From: CAWUKT01 sp963923035
Lineage (GTDB): Bacteria; Bacteroidota; Bacteroidia; J057; JADKCL01
Reading direction: 5' to 3'
Length of the DNA: 64,000 bases
Assembly (NCBI GenBank): GCA_963923035.1
Contig: CAWUKT010000007.1
Location: 1-64,000, forward strand
A program made the position numbers and the translations under genes. Below are positions 1 through 8,672 of this stretch, in pieces. Every line of letters starts with the position of its first letter. Positions within the stretch are counted from its first letter, which is position 1. The notes under the pieces are model-generated. The model saw only the letters and a program-made list of their open reading frames with translations. It did not search any database and was not told the DNA's origin.

Positions 1-701
1 TATTCTGGAAAGCCACTCGTTGAATAGTTGTCTATTTTAGGGGGCGACACACTAGCGATTAGAATTCCTGCTGAGTCAGATAAATTGAGGGTCCCCAGCG
101 GGAGGTCAAACTCCGACAGCGGACGCATGGTCTCGCTGCTGCGCAACTGTATTGGCTGATTGGTGGGGGATAACTCTTCGTAGTGGGCATACCTTCCAAA
201 AGTAACTGTACTCCACAGAATCTCTTGTCCAGGATTGAAAATGTCCAGAGGGCCTGTGTCTGTCGCTCCATTGTGAAAAATGATATCGGTTTGTCCTCCA
301 TTATTTGCCACCTCTCGCCCTTTGTCGTAGAGAGATAGGGTAAGCGGCTCTTGGGGAGAATAACCTGGAGAAGGAGTGCCGTTTATAATAGCATAGTAAG
401 TCTGACCAGCGGCTAGGGTGATATTAAAATTTCCCAAGGTATCGTTTACTGAGCTACTATTTGCTGGAGCAAATCCAACTTGAAGTGGAATGCCTGCTGG
501 GGCAACGATAAATGCTTCGGCTTGTCTAAATGGGAGGTCATTAAACAATAGAGAGGAAACTCCTAGAGTTGTTAACCATACATCGACAGAATCCAACGCT
601 GCATCTGGAGAATTATGGATGAACTGAATCCTTGATAGGCCTTGGGCATTGATAATTGCAAGATTGCAAAGGAGAAAAAAGAGGAGTAGTAGTTTTTTCA
701 T
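1..701 (-). CDS. Secreted DUF4397-like protein, 3' end outside window
   Basis: The reverse strand is open from an ATG at 701 to the window edge (233 codons, no stop). The product starts MKKLLLLFFLLCNLAIINAQ, a classic signal peptide, so it is exported. The mature part opens with SRIQFIHNSPDAALDSVDVW, the signature of DUF4397 domains (R-hHxSPDAxxVDVxh), followed by beta-rich sequence with a second echo (DIIFHNGATDTGPLDIF), suggesting two tandem DUF4397 units. Family members are secreted or cell-surface beta proteins of unknown biochemical role. The C-terminus, where a T9SS sorting domain might be, is cut off. The start context (ACTATATGAAAAAACTA) is the same as that of the gene starting at 57110. 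Domain call is fairly sure, function unknown. Confidence 0.8.
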   Translation of the reverse strand, partial: MKKLLLLFFLLCNLAIINAQGLSRIQFIHNSPDAALDSVDVWLTTLGVSSLLFNDLPFRQAEAFIVAPAGIPLQVGFAPANSSSVNDTLGNFNITLAAGQTYYAIINGTPSPGYSPQEPLTLSLYDKGREVANNGGQTDIIFHNGATDTGPLDIFNPGQEILWSTVTFGRYAHYEELSPTNQPIQLRSSETMRPLSEFDLPLGTLNLSDSAGILIASVSPPKIDNYSTSGFPE

Positions 702-808
702 ATAGTCTGGTTTTGAAGGTTTATTGAGGGGCAACAAGACGAAAATTGAGAGTAATTTCGTTTCATCGTTAGTTTATGCGAGGTTTTTTAGTGTTTCTTT
801 TGTGTTGG

Positions 809-1090
809 TTATGCAGATGTCCCTTCTACATGGATGGCTAAGTTCTGGTTAACGGTCACTATTCCATTCCTGGCTAAAGAGTCAATCCTCAGCATGCCTG
901 ACTCAATGTGGAATGCTTCCTGGGGCGCATTGGTATTGATGCCAATGTGGCTAGGATCTGACGTCGGAGTAGTTTGAGAATTTCCTGGATTCGGGTAATA
1001 CAACCCGGACTGAGCAGAAATTGACAAAGGAAAAAACAGAATGATCCAGACAAGCCTTCGGCCTGTCCCAAGGGGATGAAATACTTTCAT
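809..1090 (-). CDS. Small secreted protein with fibre-type motif
   Basis: A 93-residue product with a hydrophobic N-terminal segment (about residues 13-27, ending in SISAQ) that looks like a signal peptide. The mature part contains IGINTNAPQEAFHIESGMLRI, resembling the IGIGTxxPxxxLHVxGxxxI motif found in Bacteroidota surface and tail-fibre-like proteins. Those proteins are normally much longer, so this could be a truncated remnant or a small stand-alone secreted protein. It lies upstream of, and on the same strand as, the DUF4397 gene with a gap of about 107 bases and may be cotranscribed with it. No function can be assigned. Confidence 0.55.
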   Translation of the reverse strand: MKVFHPLGTGRRLVWIILFFPLSISAQSGLYYPNPGNSQTTPTSDPSHIGINTNAPQEAFHIESGMLRIDSLARNGIVTVNQNLAIHVEGTSA

Positions 1091-1403
1091 AGCGTTACAG
1101 GATTAAGATTTCGTAAAGGTTTTCGGGGGTAATTTGGGGAGAGGGATGGGAAATTGAAGTCACAGAAAAACTGGAAAATTCCTTTTTAAATTTTAGGATT
1201 TCTTTTGCCTCCTGTGATTTTACTTTCTCAAAATGGTTATATACGTGTTGAGCCTTCAATTTTTCATAAAGCCGTGCAAGCTGCAACCCACTACCACACC
1301 CCCCTAATCTTCCTTAGCAACAAACCATTGCACTACTCAGCTACTATTCATACCTAATTTCACACGCCCTGTGTGGATAATTCAAAAAAAAAACGGCTGA
1401 AAC

Positions 1404-1898
1404 ATGAAAAAAAACGAAGACCTCAAAAGGGCTTTGGATGAGCTATTTACAAAAAATTACCCCCAGTTAATCCAGTTTGCCCACTACTTTTTTCCCGGAC
1501 GGGGAATGGATGTCTTGCACGATGTGTACCTGAAGCTATGCTCAAAACTTAGGAATGGCACTTTGCCTCCCATGGACGAGCAGAGTTATCTGGCTTATAT
1601 CCGTGTTTCCATTCGCAATCTGGGGCTGAACCATGTTCGGAGAGACCGGTATGCGGACTTCTCAAAAGCCAGCACGCAAAAAGTCGAAAATTCCTTTTTC
1701 GAACTGATGGATTTTTTGAGTTGTCTGCGGAGGCAGTTGCAATTGTCTGCCCCCCAGGAAAAAATCTGGAACCTGAAACGCCAGGAATTCAAACGGGGAG
1801 AAATCGCGGACGAACTCAATGTTCACCCGGATGTCGTTCGCAAGGAATGGCAGACGATTCAGCGGAAGTGCCGCCGGGTTTCGAACTCCTGGAGATAA
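1404..1898 (+). CDS. RNA polymerase sigma factor, ECF-like
   Basis: A 164-residue protein with sigma-70 architecture: region 2 around residues 15-75 (LFTKNYPQLIQFAHYF, then MDVLHDVYLKL and YIRVSIRNLGLNHVRRDR) and a region 4 helix-turn-helix near the C-terminus (RGEIADELNVHPDVVRKEWQTIQRK). The region 2 core is diverged from housekeeping sigma factors, as usual for ECF sigma factors of Bacteroidota. It directs RNA polymerase to a small set of promoters. No anti-sigma gene lies directly downstream; instead it converges on the TPR-CHAT gene, with only a GC-rich hairpin between the stops. An A-rich run precedes the ATG, with no clear Shine-Dalgarno. Confidence 0.8.
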   Translation: MKKNEDLKRALDELFTKNYPQLIQFAHYFFPGRGMDVLHDVYLKLCSKLRNGTLPPMDEQSYLAYIRVSIRNLGLNHVRRDRYADFSKASTQKVENSFFELMDFLSCLRRQLQLSAPQEKIWNLKRQEFKRGEIADELNVHPDVVRKEWQTIQRKCRRVSNSWR

Positions 1899-1904
1899 GG
1901 GCAG

Positions 1905-1930
1905 GTGGGGGCCCAATCACGGGCCCCCAC
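1905..1930. terminator. Convergent hairpin, possible bidirectional terminator
   Basis: Perfect 10-bp GC-rich stem (GTGGGGGCCC, loop AATCAC, then its complement) filling the 32 bases between the stop of the sigma factor (1898) and the stop of the CHAT gene (1931). There is no T tract on either side, so it is not a canonical intrinsic terminator, but its placement between convergent stops suggests a transcription barrier or 3'-end stabiliser for both mRNAs. Confidence 0.5.
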
Positions 1931-4900
1931 TTACCATTTTACGCCCGACCGGGCACCATTCAAGGTCAAATGGGCCCAGAAATAGGGGTGGCGCCCTTTG
2001 TCTTTACTGGGCAGAGAGGCGAGGTAATTGCGTTGGGACCGGGCCAGGCAGCGGTCCAATGACACTCCCAAGACCATTTGGGAGTAAAACTCGTGGTGGA
2101 GCCCTTGGTTGATTTCCGTGGTGGCCAGCCAACGGCTGGCAAGGACGGAAGGCGTCACGCCCATCCGGAAGGACCGCGCCAGCGACAGGTTGCCTTCTCC
2201 CGGGAGATTCCCGCCCACAAAGGTTTGGCAAGCCCCTAGTGTGACCAAACGACAGCGATTGGACTCGATACTCGCGATTTCATATTCGTACAACTTGTCC
2301 AGGTGATTTCCCTTTCGGAAGACAAGGTGGGCACCATGGGATGTCCAAGCCGAAAGTGAATCCGAAGAATTTTCACTTTGGAAGCCGTGGGTGGCGAGGT
2401 GGCAAATATTGGCCTGCTGCAAGCAGTGCTGAACGGCCGCTTTGGTCGCATCGGAGTTGTGGTAAAAGCTCATTCGCATGCCCTGCCCGCTGGTAAAGGG
2501 TGCCAATTCGCCCTGATCTCGAATCGAATTGAGGTTGAGACCGGGAAGAGATTGGTGAAAGGGGTAAAATGCGCAGCCCTTTTTGGTGTGAGTTCGGGCA
2601 GTAGCCAGCTGGCGGGATTGAAGGTGATATTCGATGGAATAATCGTGGGTGACAGTGTATTGGTGGACCAATCGCCGCTCGGAAGAGAGCCCCAAGGGAA
2701 GTGCTGAAAATGCCAGGCGGCCCAGACTGCTGTCCGAGACGATCACCAAGCGGGAAATCGATGTGGGGAGCAAGTCAAAGGGAACTAAATCCTGGGCAAC
2801 TAAAGAGGGTTTTGGCAGATTCTCGTGGTAGGGGTTGGTGGAGCAATACTTGTTGAACGCATCAATTTGGGGCAGTAAATGCTCGGTTTTTCCCAATTGC
2901 TTTACTCCTATACCCTGCTCTGTGACCACAAAGACGAGTACTTCATCCTTTCCAATGAAGTATTCAAGGAATGCGGTAGAGTCTTGGGTCCCAAAGAGTG
3001 GACGGCTTAGCTTCAATTGATCTAATTTTCGGCCGAGGAGTTTTCGGCCATCCAATACGTTTGCCCTTGGATCGGTTTGCCTGAGTTTTTGTTCGTAGCG
3101 TTGTCGGGTAGAAATCAAACTACTTTCGAGTGAACCCTTGGTGGACTGATCAGCATTGGTATCCAATTCTAATTTCCACAACTGAACTTCCAAACTTTGA
3201 ACCTCTCTCCGAAGATCCATCAACGCTTTCCATTCTCCGAACTCTTGCTCTACCCGGTTGGGATCCAGACGTCTTTGATCCTGCGCCGCTTGACGCAATC
3301 GATTGGCGCGGGATAGGTCTATGAACAGGAGCGTCTGCCGAAGGAGCAATTTCTCCCCGGTTTCCTCGTATAAATCCATACCCCTTTCGACCAGATTTTG
3401 CAGTGATTTTTCACCGCCCTGCCACAGCATATTGAATTGATAGGTTGAGACACTCTGGAAGGGCAGTACCCGCTCCCGGACGGAGTAGTATTCGATGGAT
3501 TTTCCAAAATGGAACATACTGAGGCGCAGGAAGTCCAACTTACGGTATTGAACGTACATTTGGCGGAGGGCGCGACCAATTTCGTACTGAAAGGAGGGGT
3601 ACTCGCGGGAAAGTCTCGAAACAGCATCCAGGGTCAGCCCTTTTTTCAAATCGATTTCTTCCGCTTCTAAAAGTCTTCTGTATCCCCGCTTTAAATACAC
3701 CAAGGCTGAATCCCCTTTTTGTTCCTCCACAAACCCTTTTCCCAACTCCAGGCAAGCGATCCATTCCATATCCATCTTCGCAACTTTCCCTTCCTGAAAA
3801 ATAGGCAGGGCGCGTTTCAGGTTTTTCCTATGTTCCTGTATCCGTCCCAACTTGCGAAAGGTCATGCCCTGATTGATGAGGACTGTTGCGGCTTCGTAGC
3901 TATTGGCGGGAAACTTCTTTTCGAACCACTCAAAACTCTTTTCGTGCCATGGCAAAGCGGTTTCGTATTGTCCTTGCAGGGTCAGGCAACGGGCCAAGTT
4001 GTCGTAAATCCGAGCCAACCTGATCTCGTTCCCCTTGGATTCCCCTTCAATTTCATTCATCAATTCTCTAAATAAGGCTTCCTCATTTTCCCTGTTCCCT
4101 ACCCAGCCGTACAACAGCGCCAAATCACTCCTTACGTCCCACAACTGGGATTGAAAGTCCTCCCCCAATGACTCATACAATCGGATCGCTTCGAAGGAAT
4201 GGTCAAAGGCAGCTGGGTAATTGAAACGCTGTTTTTCGATTTTTGAGTAGGTGAAATGGTAAAAAGCCAAGCGGGTCTTCAGAGTGCGAGGGTCTTTGAT
4301 TTCGTCGAGGTAGACCCGCGCTTGCTGCATATAATCAATCGTGGCTTCAGGACGCCCCAATTCTGCTAATACCCCGGCGGCGCTCAATTCTACGGCAACC
4401 GCCTTGTTGTAGAAGTCCCGGATTCTATCCGTTTTCCCTCTCTGATACAGGCCTCTCATCAGTTCGGCACACTCCTGAAAACATCCAGCCGACTCCTTGG
4501 GATATCCCAAGTCCATATGGGCCTCTGCTAAAAGTGTGAGGGCCAATTGGGCGCGACTAGGATCATCTCTTTTTAGCGGGTCGATGATCTCTATGATCCC
4601 AGTGGTCCGATCCACAATGGCTTGGTCATCTCTTCGTAGCGACTCGGCATAGACAATCAAAAATGCTGCCCGCCCCCATCCCACGGTATCCCGGTTCTGC
4701 TGGTAACAGGTCACCGCCGAATCGGCTAGCGGAATCCCCTTCTCAAAGTCCCGGCTCAAGATCGCGCTCTTGGCCTGTTCGGTTAGGCCCAGGCAATTTT
4801 GAGCCTGAGCAGGAATATCAAGGGCAATTCCAATCGCAAAAGCAATTGATAACAAGAGACTTGCTAGATCGAATCGATTTTTTTGAACTTTTTTTCGCAT
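1931..4900 (-). CDS. Exported TPR-CHAT domain protein
   Basis: A 989-residue protein: N-terminal signal peptide (ends around PAQAQ, residue 34), then some 550 residues of helical hairpins typical of tetratricopeptide repeats, a helical linker rich in Glu/Arg/Gln, and a C-terminal CHAT domain (caspase HetF-associated with TPRs). The CHAT catalytic pair is visible: His838 in CHLATHGF and Cys891 in VTLGACQT, so the cysteine-protease site looks intact. CHAT proteins are caspase/separase-like proteases; some act in defence or programmed death when activated through their repeats, others have unknown roles. The signal peptide places this one in the periplasm or outside, unlike cytosolic defence CHAT proteases. 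It converges on the sigma factor at 1404 and is divergent from the secreted protein at 5128. Confidence 0.88.
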   Translation of the reverse strand: MRKKVQKNRFDLASLLLSIAFAIGIALDIPAQAQNCLGLTEQAKSAILSRDFEKGIPLADSAVTCYQQNRDTVGWGRAAFLIVYAESLRRDDQAIVDRTTGIIEIIDPLKRDDPSRAQLALTLLAEAHMDLGYPKESAGCFQECAELMRGLYQRGKTDRIRDFYNKAVAVELSAAGVLAELGRPEATIDYMQQARVYLDEIKDPRTLKTRLAFYHFTYSKIEKQRFNYPAAFDHSFEAIRLYESLGEDFQSQLWDVRSDLALLYGWVGNRENEEALFRELMNEIEGESKGNEIRLARIYDNLARCLTLQGQYETALPWHEKSFEWFEKKFPANSYEAATVLINQGMTFRKLGRIQEHRKNLKRALPIFQEGKVAKMDMEWIACLELGKGFVEEQKGDSALVYLKRGYRRLLEAEEIDLKKGLTLDAVSRLSREYPSFQYEIGRALRQMYVQYRKLDFLRLSMFHFGKSIEYYSVRERVLPFQSVSTYQFNMLWQGGEKSLQNLVERGMDLYEETGEKLLLRQTLLFIDLSRANRLRQAAQDQRRLDPNRVEQEFGEWKALMDLRREVQSLEVQLWKLELDTNADQSTKGSLESSLISTRQRYEQKLRQTDPRANVLDGRKLLGRKLDQLKLSRPLFGTQDSTAFLEYFIGKDEVLVFVVTEQGIGVKQLGKTEHLLPQIDAFNKYCSTNPYHENLPKPSLVAQDLVPFDLLPTSISRLVIVSDSSLGRLAFSALPLGLSSERRLVHQYTVTHDYSIEYHLQSRQLATARTHTKKGCAFYPFHQSLPGLNLNSIRDQGELAPFTSGQGMRMSFYHNSDATKAAVQHCLQQANICHLATHGFQSENSSDSLSAWTSHGAHLVFRKGNHLDKLYEYEIASIESNRCRLVTLGACQTFVGGNLPGEGNLSLARSFRMGVTPSVLASRWLATTEINQGLHHEFYSQMVLGVSLDRCLARSQRNYLASLPSKDKGRHPYFWAHLTLNGARSGVKW

Positions 4901-5068
4901 GGTTTCTACACATGAAGTTGCGCGCGTGTATATGTAAATGAAAGACGGTTTGACCGACGTTCTTTGTGGGAGACACCCGGGCCCATTCTATTCATAGGGG
5001 TGCCTCCGCCTGCAGGAAATTGACTCTTTACCACCTTTTTCTCACCGCATGCTGAATCTGTAAATGCG

Positions 5069-5089
5069 GCTTCCAGAGACTCTGGAAGC
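5069..5089. promoter_or_regulatory. 21-bp palindrome in divergent promoter region
   Basis: Perfect inverted repeat with 10-bp arms (GCTTCCAGAG, one central A, then CTCTGGAAGC) about 39 bases upstream of the ATG at 5128 and 169 bases from the start of the CHAT gene at 4900. Position between two divergently transcribed genes fits an operator for a dimeric regulator. It could alternatively form an mRNA hairpin in the leader of the 5128 gene. No binding protein can be named. Confidence 0.4.
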
Positions 5090-5127
5090 ATGGGATCGGC
5101 ATGCCCAATTAAGAACCTCAAATCAGT

Positions 5128-5787
5128 ATGAAGAACTGTTTCAAGATCCCTTTTGCCTGCTTTCTGCTGTTCCTTTTTTCCATCCTTTCTCCTTTTGACA
5201 TCAAGGCCCAATCCGCCGTGGACTCGACTTTGGTTGGCCATCAACTTGCGGTTTTTCCGGTCGCTCGGGGCGATTCTTCGACCCTGAACATCGATCTGGA
5301 TGCCAAGCCGGGGGTAAAAGCCAACCGGATTGAACTGGAGTTTGAACTGACCGAACCGCTTCCGGAGGGAAGCGAAGCCACCGTTTCCTTCAACTACGCA
5401 TGGCCGGTGGTTGACGCCAGTTTGGCAAACGACCGGCAGAGTATCCGGGTTTGGGCGGCCCTTTCGGGCGAATCCTCCATGCACCTTGACAAGGTTGAGT
5501 TCGAAGTCGATGTGCTGTGTCCCGATTCGTTGGAAGCCATTGAGGGTATCGCGGTCGCACTCAAATGCGGAAGCATTGTCGAAGTCGACATTATCCAAGG
5601 AATGAAGACCATGTGGGAACGCCATTCCCTTTACAATTCCGACGGCATTCCGATCTATGTCAACAAAGAAGTTCCTTACGGCTCCCCTTTTGATCAGAAA
5701 GGACTGGCTCCCGGGGCCTATATTCTGATCAAAGAGGACTATACGGGGAAAGTTGATTACGAAAAGCGAATCATTTTTTCTTGGTAG
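5128..5787 (+). CDS. Secreted protein with T9SS-like C-terminus
   Basis: 219 residues. A signal peptide (MKNCFKIPFACFLLFLFSIL, cleavage likely after IKAQ) is followed by a beta-rich domain of about 130 residues that I do not recognise, then a C-terminal stretch of about 55 residues (YNSDGIPIYVNKEV, GLAPGAYILIKEDYTGKVDYEKRIIF) laid out like a type A T9SS sorting domain: a strand with DGxxI, a GLxPGxYIL turn, and a final basic strand. This suggests export by the Por system and retention at the surface (inference). It starts 227 bases from the divergent CHAT gene and ends 17 bases before the convergent 492-residue gene. Confidence 0.72.
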   Translation: MKNCFKIPFACFLLFLFSILSPFDIKAQSAVDSTLVGHQLAVFPVARGDSSTLNIDLDAKPGVKANRIELEFELTEPLPEGSEATVSFNYAWPVVDASLANDRQSIRVWAALSGESSMHLDKVEFEVDVLCPDSLEAIEGIAVALKCGSIVEVDIIQGMKTMWERHSLYNSDGIPIYVNKEVPYGSPFDQKGLAPGAYILIKEDYTGKVDYEKRIIFSW

Positions 5788-5804
5788 GTTCTCTTTTGCC
5801 GCAA

Positions 5805-7283
5805 TCATTTCAGTTTAGTTAACAATTCATCACATTTTTCCCGCAACCACTCCCGGTACAGCAGTTCCGGGCAGTGGTTGATTTCTTGTACCAACTTTTC
5901 GATTTCCGTCCGTCTAAGTGGTCTGTGAAGAATCTTTTCAGCTCGGTTGGCCACTTTTCGTAGGATACGGTTGAAATTGGCGAGGTTTTTCAAGGGCAAC
6001 TGGGACTTCTTGATCCCTCTTTGAAAGACCATTTTCGCACTGGCACAGTCTTCGTCAATCACCTCCCATAATTTTCCCTGCTCAAAATGTACCTTGGCCA
6101 AGTTGGCCCGCGCAATCAGGCGCTCGATCTGATATTGAGATTCTATCCTGACCCTCCTGAACAGTCCTTCTGATTTGTCCCATTCTTTTTTTCCCATGGC
6201 GACGAACCCTTCAATCAATAGAATCGTTCCCTCGGGTCTGGGGCCAATGAAAGAATTGCGGTATAGGTCCAAAAGATTGAGCACAAATGATTCTTGTCCC
6301 CGGTGAAAGGCCAATTGAACCAAATTGATGAAGTGATGGGCCCGAATGGACGAGTCAGTCCCCAAAAATCCTTCCTGCAACAGCAGCAAATAGATTTCCC
6401 AAACCTTGTGATGGAATCCAAGATTCCCAGCATTCATCCGGCGAATGGCAGCACTCAGCATCAATTTCAAAACCTCCTGAACTGTATTCCGTGCGCATTG
6501 TTCTCGCAGAAGTTCGAACTCCCGAAGTCGCTTTTCCCAGCGGGTCTGACTGAGATCTACTTCTACATCAATGTACAATTGGTAGGCCCGGGCATCGGGA
6601 AAATGGGAAAGTTTATTGGTCAAAAAATGACTCAACTGGCCTGGAACGGGCTGATAGGCGTTGTCGGTCATCCGGGATTGATTGAGACGAGCGGCCTGGA
6701 CCCGGAGCAATCCCAATAGATAAGCCCGGTGCATGTTCTCTTCCATTTCTGCCAGTTCGGGACGGGGTCGGCGGGGTTTGGTGATTTGTTGATACTGGTT
6801 TTCCAATTCCAAAAAGCGATTGCGGCACTCGTACCATTCCGGATCTCGGCTGAACTGCTTCATTAGTCGCTCCAGTCCCTTTTTTTCAAATGGATATTCG
6901 CTCAGAATACCTCTCCTCAACAACTCCTCCATCAGGTCCAATTTGTAGTGAATATGCTGTCGCAAGGGCAACTGCTGCGGATCCTTCGCGTAGTTGGCTT
7001 CGAAGTACCAGAAGTTTTTGATCGTCACTACCAAACGATTCAGAATCCGCCGAACCGTTTCGGGTTGAAAGGAGTCATGGGGGAATAAAGTGGAAAATAA
7101 TTCCTTCTCGCTATATTCCTGCTTTTCAATTGCGGCCTCATTCTTCTTCAACTCCTGATATACTTGTTTTACCAGCCCCTTTTGAGCCAGATGGACCTGC
7201 AGCATAAAGGATTCAAAGCGAGGGACTTCATCCTCCGCAAGGGCTCGGTACAACCGAAAGGCTTTTCGCTCCTTTAGTTTCAT
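5805..7283 (-). CDS. All-helical TPR-like protein of Saprospiria type
   Basis: 492 residues, no signal peptide and no membrane segment; probably cytoplasmic. The N-terminal 90 residues (LYRALAEDEVPRFESFM, then LFSTLFPHDSFQPETVRRILNRL) follow the pattern of a large paralogous Bacteroidota family that begins with L-x-x-L-x-x-x-E-x-x-x-F and a conserved LFP motif. The remainder is a solenoid of amphipathic helices resembling degenerate TPRs, ending in a Lys/Glu-rich tail. No catalytic motif is seen, so a scaffold or regulator role is only a guess. It is divergent from the sigma factor at 7377 (93 bases apart). A possibly distant relative of similar size sits at 20081. Confidence 0.72.
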   Translation of the reverse strand: MKLKERKAFRLYRALAEDEVPRFESFMLQVHLAQKGLVKQVYQELKKNEAAIEKQEYSEKELFSTLFPHDSFQPETVRRILNRLVVTIKNFWYFEANYAKDPQQLPLRQHIHYKLDLMEELLRRGILSEYPFEKKGLERLMKQFSRDPEWYECRNRFLELENQYQQITKPRRPRPELAEMEENMHRAYLLGLLRVQAARLNQSRMTDNAYQPVPGQLSHFLTNKLSHFPDARAYQLYIDVEVDLSQTRWEKRLREFELLREQCARNTVQEVLKLMLSAAIRRMNAGNLGFHHKVWEIYLLLLQEGFLGTDSSIRAHHFINLVQLAFHRGQESFVLNLLDLYRNSFIGPRPEGTILLIEGFVAMGKKEWDKSEGLFRRVRIESQYQIERLIARANLAKVHFEQGKLWEVIDEDCASAKMVFQRGIKKSQLPLKNLANFNRILRKVANRAEKILHRPLRRTEIEKLVQEINHCPELLYREWLREKCDELLTKLK

Positions 7284-7376
7284 ATTTTGTGAGATTGGGG
7301 TGGTCCGACAATCAATTATTTTAATTTAAGGCAGATTGGCTATATTGAAAAATCAGTTGATCAATGGTGGTACTGT

Positions 7377-7922
7377 ATGGCAAATTCGACTTCTCCCAAA
7401 AAAGGCTGTGACCCGTTTCGTATTGTTTCTCTTCTGAAAAGCGGAGTTTCTCAAGAATATGAAAAGGGATTTTCGCTCATTTATGACTGCTTTCGGAACG
7501 ATATTTTGGCTCCCATTCGCCGCTATCCTAAGTTTCGCAGAGAGCGTGAGGACCATCTTCAAGAGGTCATTTTGCGATTTTTCGTGTGGTGGTTGAGGAA
7601 TGCGGCCCGTTTCGAACCGGAAAAAATGGGCGGATTTTTGGTGCAAATCAGCAAAAACCGTCTTGCTAACCTGCTTAGAAAGGAAAATCCTGAAATAAGT
7701 ATGGAAAAAATGGATGAGATATATGAATACACCGCAGACGACGATAGAAGAGCAGGCGTTCTCGATCGCCTGCGGAAACTCCCCGAAGACTGCCGGAAGA
7801 TCATTGCTTTTCGTTTGGAAGACGGAAAGACCTGGTTGGAGATTGCGGAACTTTTGGGAATCATCGATCCCGAAAAGGTGAGGAGTCGTTATTATCATTG
7901 TATCAACATGATGAGAAAATAG
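7377..7922 (+). CDS. RNA polymerase sigma factor, ECF family
   Basis: 181 residues. Region 2 spans roughly residues 25-100 (FSLIYDCFRNDILAPIRRY, DHLQEVILRFFVWWLRN, KMGGFLVQISKNRLANLLRKE) and region 4 lies at 125-178 (VLDRLRKLPEDCRKIIAFRLEDGKTWLEIAELLGI, HTH-like). Its stop is followed after 9 bases by an anti-sigma-like gene, the usual ECF sigma/anti-sigma arrangement, so activity is likely controlled by sequestration at the membrane. It is divergent from the helical 5805-7283 gene, which may be a target or partner. Confidence 0.85.
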   Translation: MANSTSPKKGCDPFRIVSLLKSGVSQEYEKGFSLIYDCFRNDILAPIRRYPKFRREREDHLQEVILRFFVWWLRNAARFEPEKMGGFLVQISKNRLANLLRKENPEISMEKMDEIYEYTADDDRRAGVLDRLRKLPEDCRKIIAFRLEDGKTWLEIAELLGIIDPEKVRSRYYHCINMMRK

Positions 7923-7931
7923 TATCAAAAA

Positions 7932-8672
7932 ATGCCCTCTATGGAATCTCAAGACCTCGAACTCGCAACTGCCTACCTGAACGGTGAGCTGGAATCGGAG
8001 GAGCGGAAAGCGGCGGAAGAACGAATCTCCCGGGAGCCAGCCTTCGCGGAATTGCTCGCAGAATTGCGGTCCATTCGGGAGGCTTCCCGGCTCAGCCGGG
8101 AGGCCGAGGCTGGCCTTGCGGCGCTGGAGCGGGTGGCAGCCCGCGCACGAAAACAAGCTCCGCCCAATCGCCGACCATGGGCGATTGCTGCCGCCGTCGC
8201 CCTGTTGGGCATCCTTTCGGTGGCCATCTGGTGGCTCAATCAGCCGGGCGAGCCCAATTATGTGGCGCTGTTCGAAGAATCGTTTGCGCCTTTCCCGAAC
8301 CGGGAAAGCACCAGTGGGCCGGCCGCCGCGGCGGCCTACGAAGCCTACGACCGCGGCGCATGGTCGCAAGCAGTGGCGGAATTTTCCGCCATCCCCGCCA
8401 GCGATAGCAGCCATCTCAATGCCCAACTCTATCTGGCGATTTCCCATCTCCACCTGCGCAAAGCCTCCCAGGCCATTTCTGTCCTGGACGCCTACCTGGC
8501 GACCTGCGCTTCCCGCTGCACCTATTTCCACGAAGCCCAATGGCACCTCGCGCTGGCGCACCTCCTCAATTCCGAGCTCCAACCCGCGCGGGATCGATTA
8601 CAAACCATTTCCTCCACCACGGAATCCCCTTATCAGGCGCAGGCGAGCCGCCTCTTGGAGCAACTGGATTGA
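7932..8672 (+). CDS. Anti-sigma factor-like membrane protein with TPR tail
   Basis: 246 residues: an N-terminal cytoplasmic part (about 1-75) with the anti-sigma pattern LATAYLNGELESEERKAAEERI, a single transmembrane helix at about 84-102 (WAIAAAVALLGILSVAIWWL), and an extracytoplasmic part (about 135-246) with TPR-like helices (AAYEAYDRGAWSQAVAEFSAI, HLNAQLYLAISHLHL, EAQWHLALAHLL). This organisation (zinc-less anti-sigma head, TM helix, TPR sensor) is common in Bacteroidota. It should bind the sigma factor encoded 9 bases upstream. The last 107 bases overlap the 3' end of the convergent gene 8566-10590. The gene is GC-rich compared with that neighbour. Confidence 0.82.
   Translation: MPSMESQDLELATAYLNGELESEERKAAEERISREPAFAELLAELRSIREASRLSREAEAGLAALERVAARARKQAPPNRRPWAIAAAVALLGILSVAIWWLNQPGEPNYVALFEESFAPFPNRESTSGPAAAAAYEAYDRGAWSQAVAEFSAIPASDSSHLNAQLYLAISHLHLRKASQAISVLDAYLATCASRCTYFHEAQWHLALAHLLNSELQPARDRLQTISSTTESPYQAQASRLLEQLD

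Noticed and set aside
1095..1286. 63-codon frame with TTG start
   Set aside because: No ATG or ribosome-binding site and a stop directly upstream; could be a remnant but unsupported.
4906..5808. 300-codon frame antisense to the secreted 219-residue protein
   Set aside because: Opposite frame has a signal peptide and T9SS-like end; this one has none.
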